Origin: Nonomuraea zeae
GTDB taxonomy: Bacteria > Actinomycetota > Actinomycetes > Streptosporangiales > Streptosporangiaceae
Assembly (NCBI RefSeq): GCF_005889725.1
Contig: NZ_VCKX01000101.1
Location: 1-38,607 of the forward strand
Direction of reading: 5' to 3'
Length of the DNA stretch: 38,607 nt
The stretch's first letter is position 1; each line of letters begins with the position of its first letter. Of the stretch, positions 7,843 to 15,555 are shown piece by piece. The notes beneath the pieces were generated by a model. That model ran no database searches, was not told the origin of the DNA, and was given only the letters and a program-made list of their open reading frames with translations. The position numbers and the translations under genes are program-made.

Positions 7843-9903
7843 TCATCCCCCGGGATTTCCCCTCAATCCGTTGAGCTGCTCGACCACTCCATCGACGTTC
7901 AGCGGAGTCCATACGGCCCCCCTAGGCTCGGACCCGAACGTGTTGTAGGCGAGGATCAGCGAGAGCACGGCGCCCGCCGCGAGGACCCCTGCCATCACCA
8001 TTGCCGTTGTTCTCGAGGGTACGAGCGATGCGAGCGTTCTGCGCATCTGTTTGCCAGGACCCTCCACTCCGGGACCCGCGCAGACGGTCCACAGCGCGAC
8101 GGCGGCGCCCCAGGCCAGGGCGTTGGAGGGATCCATTCTGGCCACCACGGTGAGCAGCAGCGTCACCGGCAGGCCGAGGATGAGGGCGTAGAGGACGAGT
8201 GCGAGCGTGATGCCCGCCGACTTCGCCAGCGCCTTGGGATAGGCGAAGACCCTGACGACGTCGAGCGCCGCCGCGCCCGCCGGCCGGCGGGCGGTCAGCT
8301 CGGGCTGGGCCAGGTCGGCCGCGCGCAGCAGCACCGCGAACGGGATCGCCAGCACGGCCACGATCACGGGCGCGAGCACGGCCGCCACGATCAGCAGGAC
8401 CAGCAGCATCGCGCCGGCCACGCCGTAGGCCCTGGAACGCTGCAGCACGTTGCCCGGCTGCGCCGGCGGGAGGTACGGCTCCCGCTTGGTCCGCACCTCG
8501 GGCGAGTATTGCGGCTGCGCGGGGATGTAGGGCGGCGGCTGCACCGGGCTCGGGCCGGGCCGGTTGTATTCGGGCATGTCCGGACCCGTGCCGAGCCGTC
8601 CGGAGTCGGCGGCGTAGCGGCCGTGGTCGGGTCCCTGGGCGTGCCGGCCCTGATCGGGAGCGCCGCCGGGAACGCCGCCGGGAGCGCCGCCGGGCGGCGG
8701 GTTGAGCCGCCCGTAGTCGGGGGATTCGGGGCGCACCCGCCGGGTGGGCACGTCGGCCTCGCCGGGCGGGGCCTGCAGGCCGTGGTTGTTGACCGGCTGC
8801 TGCCACGCCGCCGCGGCCTCGCGCTGGATCTGGCGCAGCTCCTCCGGCGACACCCTGCGGGTCGGCCACGGGTCGGCCTGGTTGGGCAGGAGCGAGACGT
8901 AGGGCTGCTGCTCCTGCGGCGCCGCGGGCGGCTGGTCCTGGCCTTCGAGCAGCCGCTTCGGCGTCACCGGCGGCGTGGACACGTCATAGGACGGCTTGTC
9001 CGCCACGACCGGGGGCGGCGTCGCCATGAAGTCGACCGATTGGCGCTGGTCGGGGCGCGGGACAGTCGAGATCTCGTCGGGCGAGCTCCCCTGCGGCGGC
9101 TTGGGCAGCATCCTGGCGGTCTTTTCGGCCAGGTCGGCGGCCTTGGGACGCTTGCTGGGGTTGCGCTGGAACGCGGCCTTCAGCAGCGGCTGCAGCTCCG
9201 CGGGGACGGCGCTGATGTCGGCCTTGCCCGCGGTGATGTTGTAGAAGATCATCTCCAGCGTGCCCTTGCCGAAGGGCGGCTGGCCGGTGCCCGCGTAGAG
9301 CAGGGTGCCCGCCCACGCGTGGATGTCGACCTCGGGACCGGCCTCCTGGCCCTCGATGATCTCGGGCGCGAGGTAGCCGGGCGTGCCGATGAACATGCCG
9401 GTCTGGGTCAGCCTGGTCGCGTCGACCGCCTGCGCGATGCCGAAGTCGATCAGGACGGGCTCGCCGTCGAGGATCAGCACGTTGCCCGGCTTGAGGTCGC
9501 GGTGGATCACGCCGACCGAGTGGACGACGGACAGCGCCGCCGCCACTCCGTGCGCGACCCTGACCAGCGCGGGCAGGTCGAGTGGGCCGTCGTCCTTGAC
9601 GATCTCGTCGAGAGGACGGCCTGGAACGTAACGCGTGACGATGTACGGACGATGACCGGTCACATCGGCGTCGAGCACCTCGGCGATGAACTTGCTCCGC
9701 ACCCGGCGCATCGTCTCGACTTCGCGCGAAAGCCGTCGCCTGGCGACCTCGTCACCGGCGACCTCTCCGCGCAGGACTTTGACCGCCACCTGCCGCCCCT
9801 GGGGGTCGACAGCGAGGTGGACAACGCCCATCCCGCCTTCACCGAGCCGCCTGAGCAGCCGGTAAGGGCCTAGTCGGTCATCGTTCATGGCATGAAGCAC
9901 CAT
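7843..9903 (-). CDS. Membrane Ser/Thr protein kinase with long Pro/Gly linker (first of three)
   Basis: 686 residues. Kinase domain at about 12-275: GEGGMG loop, Lys42 in VAVKVL, HRDLKPGN (Asp136), DFG Asp153, GYLAPEIIEG. Residues about 280-490 form a disordered linker rich in Pro, Gln and Gly, with two PTRRV motifs (WPTRRVSPEE, VPTRRVRPES) that look like possible phosphorylation sites, and GGAPGGVPGGAP repeats. Around five hydrophobic segments follow, then a short polar tail. Start ATG 9903 has GGGGA about 10 bases upstream; ATG 9888 lacks a good site. It heads a three-gene kinase operon that probably arose by tandem duplication. Confidence 0.92.
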   Translation of the reverse strand: MVLHAMNDDRLGPYRLLRRLGEGGMGVVHLAVDPQGRQVAVKVLRGEVAGDEVARRRLSREVETMRRVRSKFIAEVLDADVTGHRPYIVTRYVPGRPLDEIVKDDGPLDLPALVRVAHGVAAALSVVHSVGVIHRDLKPGNVLILDGEPVLIDFGIAQAVDATRLTQTGMFIGTPGYLAPEIIEGQEAGPEVDIHAWAGTLLYAGTGQPPFGKGTLEMIFYNITAGKADISAVPAELQPLLKAAFQRNPSKRPKAADLAEKTARMLPKPPQGSSPDEISTVPRPDQRQSVDFMATPPPVVADKPSYDVSTPPVTPKRLLEGQDQPPAAPQEQQPYVSLLPNQADPWPTRRVSPEELRQIQREAAAAWQQPVNNHGLQAPPGEADVPTRRVRPESPDYGRLNPPPGGAPGGVPGGAPDQGRHAQGPDHGRYAADSGRLGTGPDMPEYNRPGPSPVQPPPYIPAQPQYSPEVRTKREPYLPPAQPGNVLQRSRAYGVAGAMLLVLLIVAAVLAPVIVAVLAIPFAVLLRAADLAQPELTARRPAGAAALDVVRVFAYPKALAKSAGITLALVLYALILGLPVTLLLTVVARMDPSNALAWGAAVALWTVCAGPGVEGPGKQMRRTLASLVPSRTTAMVMAGVLAAGAVLSLILAYNTFGSEPRGAVWTPLNVDGVVEQLNGLRGNPGG

Positions 9904-9956
9904 ACCGGCTTAATCCCCGCCCACGAGATGAACCATGAGGCCACATTCCCACTCGT

Positions 9957-9986
9957 ACAACGTTCGCAAGGGCCCCATCGGTTTCC
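9957..9986 (-). promoter_or_regulatory. Possible ECF-sigma-type promoter of the kinase operon
   Basis: On the minus strand GGAAAC (9986-9981) is followed after 18 bases by CGTTGT (9962-9957), about 54 bases upstream of ATG 9903. This resembles GGAAC/CGTT promoters used by actinobacterial envelope-stress sigma factors, but the match is short and could be chance. Confidence 0.25.
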
Positions 9987-10019
9987 CATCCAACGGTCTC
10001 GAATCGGCTTCAGTTTCGC

Positions 10020-10532
10020 TCAGCCGGCCAGAGGAAGCACCTCTGCCCTCTTCAGAGCGGCCAGCGCGGCTCCGGATACGGCGAGTTTCGATCTGCGTAC
10101 GCCGCTTCCGATCACCACGCGCGCGTGCTCCGCGACATGCGTGTCCACCAGGATCGGCCAGTCGTCCGGCAGGCCCAGCGGCGTGATGCCGCCGTATTCC
10201 ATGCCGCTCAGCTCGACCGCCTCCGACATCGGCGCGAAGCTCGCCTTGCGGGCGTCGAGATGCCTGCGTACGACGCCGTTCACGTCCACTCGCATCGTCG
10301 CGAGCACCATGCAGGCGGCGTAGCGCGTCTCGCCGCCTCTCTTGGCCGCCACGACCACGCAGTTGGCCGACTCGTCGAGCCGGACACCGTACCGCTCGCA
10401 GAACTCCGCCGTGTCGGCCAGATCGGGGTCGATCTCGGCCACCTCGACGCCTTCCACGGCGGGCACGGCCAGCGCCACCGGATCAGCCAGCAGGTCGATC
10501 CGCTCGGTCGCGGGCACCCAGTGCAACGTCAT
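10020..10532 (-). CDS. YbaK/EbsC-type aminoacyl-tRNA deacylase
   Basis: 170 residues of the YbaK/ProX-like editing family, which hydrolyses mischarged aminoacyl-tRNAs in trans. Family features visible are LDARKASFAPMSEAVELSG with the conserved Lys96, and MEYGGITPLGLP with the GGITP loop (114-118). The first 30 residues (MTLHWVPATERIDLLADPV...) form a short N-terminal extension. Start ATG 10532 has GAGGAG 6 bases or so upstream. It lies 60 bases after the amine oxidase on the same strand and may be the last gene of that unit. Which amino acid it edits cannot be told from sequence alone. Confidence 0.85.
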   Translation of the reverse strand: MTLHWVPATERIDLLADPVALAVPAVEGVEVAEIDPDLADTAEFCERYGVRLDESANCVVVAAKRGGETRYAACMVLATMRVDVNGVVRRHLDARKASFAPMSEAVELSGMEYGGITPLGLPDDWPILVDTHVAEHARVVIGSGVRRSKLAVSGAALAALKRAEVLPLAG

Positions 10533-10592
10533 CCCATCTCCTCGATCGCTCTCCCAGGAGCCTATGCCGGTCCCGGAAGTAGCGTGGCGGGG

Positions 10593-12143
10593 TCACGGAG
10601 ACTGCAGCACTCGCTGGTGCAGCTGCGTGACGGCGCCGCGGGCCGACTCCATGGCACCCGCCTGCCAGGCGATCAGATGGGTGAGCCAGTCACCCGCGAA
10701 GTAAACCCTTCCTGCGGGGCGTTGCAGAAAAGTGAAGGAAGAATCAAAGGAGGGCCAGCGCACCCAGCCTCCCTGGATGTGCTCCTGGCGGTCCCAGGCG
10801 ATGGAGACGCTGGAGAGGAGGTTCTGGCGGTATTTGTCGCCGTGGATCTTCTTGCCCTGGGTGAGCGCGCGCCGCCTCCTGTCCTCCGGGGCCAGCGCCG
10901 CGTAGAGCTCGGCGTTCCGCTCGGTGTTGTAGTAGCCGACCAGGAGGCCGCGTTCCGAGTGGTAGCCGTGCGAGGGATACCAGATGTGGGTGATGTCGAG
11001 GTCGGTCTCCGTCACCCCGCCGTAGATGCGGTCCTCCAGCTCCCACCAGCGCCTGCCGTACTCCAGGCCGATCTTGCCCGCGGCGACGGGGACGGGGGTC
11101 CTCAGCACGGTCGTGACCTGGGCGCCGAGGTTGTGCGGGATCTTGGCGAGGATGTGGGGCGGGAGGGCGGCGATGCAGTAGTCGGCCTTGATGCTGCCGC
11201 CGTCCCAGACGACCTCCACGCCGTCGGCCAGGTTGGTGATCTTGGTGACCTTGGCGCCCGTCTTGATGCGGTCCCGGCCCACCGCCTCCGTGAGCTTGGC
11301 GACGATCGCGTCCATGCCGCCGATCGGCTGGAACATGGGGGTGGCCTGTTCGTAGCCGAAGTCGTTGGTGATGGCCCGGCCGGTGCCGGCGGCGAGGACG
11401 CGGTGGAGCGTGCCGGGGGCGTCGACGGGGGTGCCGTCGTCGAGCGCCGGATATTTCACGAAACCGCGGCGGTCGGAGCCTTCGTACTCCAGCTTGGGCC
11501 CCAGGTCGCCGAACCGTCTGAGGAAGTCGAGCAGCCGCTCCTGGTCGCCCTTGGTGATGGCGCGGTCCAGGGCGCCGGCATGTGTGGCTTTGGCGAGAAG
11601 CTCTGCGACATATCCGTACATGTCGGCGCGGGCGGTCCTGGCCCTGACCGTCTGGCCGCCGGTGTGGACGTAGGCGGCGGCGTTGTTGTTCACGAACGTC
11701 TCGATGGGGACGCCCAGCTCTCGGCAGTAGTCGAGGGTCACCATCCAGGGGGCGATGCGGCCGGGCCCGGCGTTGAAGTAGACGCCCTCGCCGAACTTCA
11801 CCTCCTGCGACTGGCCGTTCAGCTCGGTCAGCCGGTCACCGCCGCGCAGCGTCAGGCTCCGGCCGCCGGTCTTCTGCCTGGCCTCCAGGAGCGTGCAGTC
11901 GTATCCGGCCTTGCCCAGCTCGTACGCGGCCGTCAGCCCGGCGACCCCCGCGCCCAGGATCACGACCTTGGCCGCGCCCTTGCCGCGCAGGGAGAAGTCG
12001 CCCGGCCGGGGGGCGACGAAGTCCTTCTCCTGCTCCGCGGGGGCCAGGCCGAGAGCGCCCATGGCGGCGTACATGGCGCCCGCGCCGCCCGCCGCCCCGA
12101 TCCCGACGAGTAACCCCCGCCGGGTCAGCGCCGCCCTCTCCAC
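10593..12143 (-). CDS. FAD-dependent amine/amino-acid oxidase with Tat-like leader
   Basis: 516 residues of the flavin monoamine oxidase/L-amino-acid oxidase superfamily. The FAD site is VVILGAGVAGLTAAYEL (GAGVAG 64-69) ending at Glu87, followed by TGGRSLTLR, and the C-terminal signature RVYFAGDWLTHLIAWQAGAMESA. The N-terminus has RR at residues 8-9 (LTRRGLLVG) and a small-residue hydrophobic stretch, like a Tat signal, so the folded flavoprotein may be exported. Expected chemistry is oxidative deamination of an amine or amino acid giving H2O2 and ammonia; the substrate is unknown. GTG 12143 has GAGGAG 8 bases upstream. It follows the D-aminopeptidase gene by 30 bases, so an amino-acid substrate released by that enzyme is a reasonable inference. 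Confidence 0.88.
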   Translation of the reverse strand: MERAALTRRGLLVGIGAAGGAGAMYAAMGALGLAPAEQEKDFVAPRPGDFSLRGKGAAKVVILGAGVAGLTAAYELGKAGYDCTLLEARQKTGGRSLTLRGGDRLTELNGQSQEVKFGEGVYFNAGPGRIAPWMVTLDYCRELGVPIETFVNNNAAAYVHTGGQTVRARTARADMYGYVAELLAKATHAGALDRAITKGDQERLLDFLRRFGDLGPKLEYEGSDRRGFVKYPALDDGTPVDAPGTLHRVLAAGTGRAITNDFGYEQATPMFQPIGGMDAIVAKLTEAVGRDRIKTGAKVTKITNLADGVEVVWDGGSIKADYCIAALPPHILAKIPHNLGAQVTTVLRTPVPVAAGKIGLEYGRRWWELEDRIYGGVTETDLDITHIWYPSHGYHSERGLLVGYYNTERNAELYAALAPEDRRRRALTQGKKIHGDKYRQNLLSSVSIAWDRQEHIQGGWVRWPSFDSSFTFLQRPAGRVYFAGDWLTHLIAWQAGAMESARGAVTQLHQRVLQSP

Positions 12144-12173
12144 CTCAGCCTCTCCTCGTGTCCGTTCCGCGGC

Positions 12174-13016
12174 TCAGCCGTACGGCCCGCTGCCACAGGC
12201 GACCTGGCCGCCGATCGTGGCGAAGATCCCGAACAGCGCCATGATCTGGGTGAAGTCGTCGGTGGTGAACTCGGTGTGGCGCGACCCCACGGACTTCACC
12301 CCGGGTACGAGCGACACGGCGGCGGCGATGGCCGTCGAGTTCCACTCCACCCCCAGCGTGTACGGCGCCGCCACCTGATAGGGCGTGAAGTCGCTCAACC
12401 GGCGAAGCCCGCGCGCCGTCGCCTCACGAATCCGCGCCTGGGCGACGCTCGGCGGCAGCAACTCCGCGGAGAACTTGTCGATCCCCTTCTTCACCGCGAC
12501 CGTCTCGACGTCGCCGAGCAGCTCGCGCGCCTCCTCGCCGACGGCCTCGTCCCCGGTCACCAGCACGACCGGCACGCCGTGGAACCCGGCGCACGCGGCG
12601 ACCAGCCTGGTCTCGCCGCACAGGTCGCCGTTCAGGTAGACGTTCTGGATCTCCTTGCCCATCCAGGTGTGGTTCAGCACGCCGTCCTGCACGCCGGCGC
12701 GGGCGTGGTAGCCGACGAAGCACGCGGCCTGGAACGAGCCGTCCAGCCCCTGCGCCATCCGCTGCGCCTTGCCCGGCCCCCTGATGAGGCTGGCCCGGGG
12801 ATCGAGGAGGTCGATCCGGAGGTTCTTGGTGGACCCGTGTGCGTCGTTGACCAGCACGCCGGCCGCGCCGGCGTCGAACGCCCCCTCGACGGCGGCGTTG
12901 GCGTCGGCGGTCATCAGCTCGCAGCCGCGCTCGTAACCCCGCTTGCCGGCGTGCATCTCCTCGGGGTCGGTCAGCCCCGTCACGCCCTCCATGTCGACCG
13001 ACAGATAAACCTTCAC
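12174..13016 (-). CDS. M55 family D-aminopeptidase (DppA-like)
   Basis: 280 residues. M55 peptidases are zinc D-aminopeptidases that release N-terminal D-Ala or Gly-type residues, classically from peptidoglycan peptides. The metal ligands known from Bacillus DppA are present: Asp8 and Glu10 in SVDMEG, His60 in NDAHG, His104 in GYHA and an Glu at about 135 (CGETR). His116 in LNHTW occupies the proposed catalytic position. Length matches the family. GTG 13016 has GGAGG 6 bases upstream. It lies 31 bases after the PP-loop gene and 30 before the amine oxidase, so all three are probably co-transcribed. No signal peptide is seen, which suggests action on imported peptides. Confidence 0.9.
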   Translation of the reverse strand: MKVYLSVDMEGVTGLTDPEEMHAGKRGYERGCELMTADANAAVEGAFDAGAAGVLVNDAHGSTKNLRIDLLDPRASLIRGPGKAQRMAQGLDGSFQAACFVGYHARAGVQDGVLNHTWMGKEIQNVYLNGDLCGETRLVAACAGFHGVPVVLVTGDEAVGEEARELLGDVETVAVKKGIDKFSAELLPPSVAQARIREATARGLRRLSDFTPYQVAAPYTLGVEWNSTAIAAAVSLVPGVKSVGSRHTEFTTDDFTQIMALFGIFATIGGQVACGSGPYG

Positions 13017-13047
13017 GCGCCCCCTCCTCGCCTGGGCCCGGCAGCGG

Positions 13048-14265
13048 TCAGGACCCCCATGTCTCGACCCGCCGTACCTCGTCCTCAGTCATCATCCCGA
13101 CCTGCGCCGACATGAACGCGGCCGCCTGGTCGCGCCACTGCGCGGGGATCTCGGCGATCGCCCGCGGGTAGCAGTGGTCGAGCCAGCTCGTGGACTCCTC
13201 GGTGGCCTCGAAATGGCCGAGGGCGCCCGCGAACAGCGTGTTCTCGATGCCGGGGACGCGCGCCAGCCCGTACTCGATCATCTCCTGGCCGCCGAAAGGG
13301 GGCTTGCGCAGGTATTTGCGGGCGATCGGCCGGTCGGCGGTGATGGGCGTGTCGAGCGGCCGGCGCTCGACGGCGGCCTGGATGAGCTCCTTGTACAGGC
13401 ACTTCCCGCAGTTGCGGCACGGCCCGTCGGTGCCGCGCAGGCACCAGCGCACCTGGTCCTTGAGATCGGAGCTCAGGGCGAGGCGCATGGTGACCGCCTC
13501 GCTCACGCCGCCGACGGGCAGCACGATGTGCACGCCCGCCGCGGCGAACAACCGCCCCCACACGCCGTGCGGCGACCACATGGGGTTGTCGGGCGTGTAG
13601 CGCCACAAGTAGCGCCCCCCGCCCAGCCACCGTGAACCGATTTCATAGCCGAAACCGAGGCCGCCGAGGTCCAGCTGGTCGGCGAGCAGCAGCGCGCCCG
13701 CCGCCACCGCGTGGTGCTCCGGGTAGCCAGGCCGTGGCTCCGCCAGCGTGAACTCCAGGTCGGAGTTGACGGTGGACAGCTCGCGCCCGGTCTTGGCGGC
13801 GAGCTTGGCCAGAACGTCGGAGCGGTAGTGCGGCCAGCGGTTCGGCACGCGCGTGTGCGCCACCCGCCGGAAGTGCACGAAGGGCGCCTCCGGATAGACG
13901 GTGGCCGCCGCCACCGAGTCCGCGCCGCCGCTGTAGGAGACGGCCAGCGTCCTGCCCGCCTGGCGGGCCTCGGCCCCGACCGGCCCCGCCTCGACGCCCC
14001 ATCCGCTGTGCAGGGCCTCGGCGAGCTGCGGCGAGATCGCGCGGTCGAAGATGACCCGCTTCCTGGTCCACGGCGCGACGACCGTCCAGGCCGCGACCGC
14101 GAACAGGTCGGGGTGGGCGTCATCGGGGACGCCGCCGATGGAGCAGGAGTTGATGGCCAGCTTGACGGGGTGCTCGTCGGTGGCCTTCCCGGTGATCTCG
14201 TCCTCGGGGTCGAGCCGGAAGGTCAGGTTCGCGCCGGTCGCCAGGGTTTCCCAGGTCACGCGCAC
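13048..14265 (-). CDS. PP-loop ATPase with QueC-like four-cysteine cluster
   Basis: 405 residues. An N-terminal region of about 105 residues of unknown fold precedes a PP-loop, VSYSGGADSVAA (SGGADS 112-117), the adenylating motif of N-type ATP pyrophosphatases. Further on come GYEIGSRW (207-213) and a cysteine cluster Cys275-x7-Cys283-x2-Cys286-x2-Cys289, very like the zinc site of QueC (C-x8-C-x2-C-x2-C). The protein is much longer than QueC (about 230 residues), and no queuosine/deazapurine genes are nearby. It probably activates a carboxylate or similar group with ATP; the substrate is unknown. GTG 14265 has GGAGGAG 8 bases upstream and overlaps the coiled-coil gene by 10 bases; GTG 14259 would give a GTGA overlap. 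It may belong to a domain of unknown function family. Confidence 0.75.
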   Translation of the reverse strand: MRVTWETLATGANLTFRLDPEDEITGKATDEHPVKLAINSCSIGGVPDDAHPDLFAVAAWTVVAPWTRKRVIFDRAISPQLAEALHSGWGVEAGPVGAEARQAGRTLAVSYSGGADSVAAATVYPEAPFVHFRRVAHTRVPNRWPHYRSDVLAKLAAKTGRELSTVNSDLEFTLAEPRPGYPEHHAVAAGALLLADQLDLGGLGFGYEIGSRWLGGGRYLWRYTPDNPMWSPHGVWGRLFAAAGVHIVLPVGGVSEAVTMRLALSSDLKDQVRWCLRGTDGPCRNCGKCLYKELIQAAVERRPLDTPITADRPIARKYLRKPPFGGQEMIEYGLARVPGIENTLFAGALGHFEATEESTSWLDHCYPRAIAEIPAQWRDQAAAFMSAQVGMMTEDEVRRVETWGS

Positions 14266-14660
14266 GGCTGCTGCTCCTCCGCCGGCCCGGTGCCGGGCCC
14301 CGGCTTCCGCACGGCGCCCGCGCGCAGGTCGTCGATGGCCTGCCAGACGAGGACCTCGTTCTGCAGCACGCCGTCCAGCGCCTTCGCCGTCTCCTGGGCG
14401 AGCCGGTGCGTGTCGTCGAGCCTGGCCTTTTCGGCGGCCCTGTCGGCCGCTCTGTCAGCCGTCCTGTCAGGCGCGGCCGCGCGGGCCTTCCTGAGCCGCT
14501 CCACCTCGCCCTGCAACGTCGCCATCTCGCGGCGCAGCGTCTGGACCTCCCAGAGCGCGTCCCTGATGTCCTGACGATGATCGGCGATCGAGATGTAACG
14601 GGAATCGAACCACGTACGCACGGTCTTCCGGAGCCGGGCGGGGACGGGGACGCGCATCAT
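14256..14660 (-). CDS. Small coiled-coil protein upstream of the PP-loop ATPase
   Basis: 134 residues beginning MMRVPVPARLRKTVRTWFDS. Residues about 25-90 are heptad-like and charged (RQDIRDALWEVQTLRREM, LQGEVERLRKARA) with an Ala/Asp/Arg stretch containing RTADRAADRAAEKAR, which suggests a long coiled coil. The C-terminal part (LDDTHRLAQETAKALDGV...) is also helical. No membrane segment or known domain is seen. The stop overlaps the PP-loop gene start by 10 bases, so the two products are likely made together and may form a complex. Start ATG 14660 or 14657; a GGTGG lies about 7 bases upstream. The function is not recognised. Confidence 0.65.
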   Translation of the reverse strand: MMRVPVPARLRKTVRTWFDSRYISIADHRQDIRDALWEVQTLRREMATLQGEVERLRKARAAAPDRTADRAADRAAEKARLDDTHRLAQETAKALDGVLQNEVLVWQAIDDLRAGAVRKPGPGTGPAEEQQPCA

Positions 14661-14669
14661 GGAACGCCA

Positions 14670-14697
14670 CCATAGTGGCAAACCCTTATCTCTATGG
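14670..14697. promoter_or_regulatory. Inverted repeat upstream of the coiled-coil/PP-loop operon
   Basis: CCATAG (14670-14675) and CTATGG (14692-14697) are inverted copies separated by 16 bases in the 80-base gap between the enoyl-CoA hydratase stop and the coiled-coil gene start. The stretch between is AT-richer than its surroundings (CAAACCCTTATCT). It could be an operator or part of a promoter. Confidence 0.3.
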
Positions 14698-14740
14698 ACA
14701 GGCTTCCTGAATGGGTCTCCTTTACCCGCCGCTCCCGAGG

Positions 14741-15514
14741 TCAGCGGCCGGTGAACTTGGCCTTGGACTTCTCCACGAACGCCCGCATGCCGATCTTCGC
14801 GTCGTCCGTGGCGAAGAGCCCGGAGAACTGCAGCCGCTCGATCTCCAGGCCGGTGTCGAGGTCCGCGTCCAGGCCCTGGTCCACGGCCTGCTTGGCGGCG
14901 CGCAGCGCGACGGAGGGCCCGCCGACGAAGGTGGCGGCCCATTCGAGCGCCGCCGTGTAAACCTGCTCGTCAGGGACCACCCGATCCACCAGGCCGATCG
15001 CGAGGGCCTCGGCGGCCTCGACGTGGCGGCCCGTGAAGATCAGGTCCTTCGCCTTGGCCGGGCCGATTAGGCGGGGCAGCCGCTGGGTGCCGCCCGCGCC
15101 CGGGATGATGCCGAGCAGGATCTCCGGCTGGCCCAGCTTGGCCGACTCCCCCGCGACCCTGAAGTCGGCGCAGAGTGCGAGCTCGCAGCCGCCGCCGAGC
15201 GCGTAGCCGGTGATGGCGGCGATGACCGGCTTCCCGATCTGGGCGACCGCGGTGAAGCAGGCCTGGAGCGTACGGGAATGGGTGGACATGTCGGCATAAG
15301 ACATGTCGGCCATCTCTTTGACGTCGACGCCCGCCGCGAAGACCCGCTCGCCGCCGTAGATGATCACGGCCTGCACCTGCGGGTCCGCGTCCACCTGCCG
15401 GGCCGCCTCGACGATCTCCAGCTGGACCTGGCCGTTGAGTGCGTTCATCTTCGGACGGTCAAGACGGATCGTGGCGATCTGGTCGGCCACTTCGACGCTC
15501 ACAAACTCACCCAT
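14741..15514 (-). CDS. Enoyl-CoA hydratase/isomerase family protein
   Basis: 257 residues, standard crotonase length. Both catalytic glutamates of true hydratases are present: Glu111 in GGGCELALCADFR and Glu131 in GQPEILLGIIPGAGGTQRLPR. The oxyanion-hole segments are FAAGVDVKEM and ALGGG. It should add water to trans-2-enoyl-CoA esters in beta-oxidation or a related acyl-CoA pathway; chain length is unknown. ATG 15514 gives MGEFVSVEVADQIATIRLDRP, the usual N-terminus. It follows the HhH-GPD gene by 41 bases on the same strand. Confidence 0.93.
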   Translation of the reverse strand: MGEFVSVEVADQIATIRLDRPKMNALNGQVQLEIVEAARQVDADPQVQAVIIYGGERVFAAGVDVKEMADMSYADMSTHSRTLQACFTAVAQIGKPVIAAITGYALGGGCELALCADFRVAGESAKLGQPEILLGIIPGAGGTQRLPRLIGPAKAKDLIFTGRHVEAAEALAIGLVDRVVPDEQVYTAALEWAATFVGGPSVALRAAKQAVDQGLDADLDTGLEIERLQFSGLFATDDAKIGMRAFVEKSKAKFTGR

Positions 15515-15555
15515 GGCTCGAACCTAACAGAGCGGGATCGCCCGCCCGTGGGGGC

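Noticed and set aside
10125..12113. Long open frame on the plus strand opposite the amine oxidase
   Set aside because: High-GC antisense frames stay open by codon bias. Its translation is low-complexity Gly/Arg/Asp-rich with no domain, while the opposite strand encodes a clear FAD enzyme.
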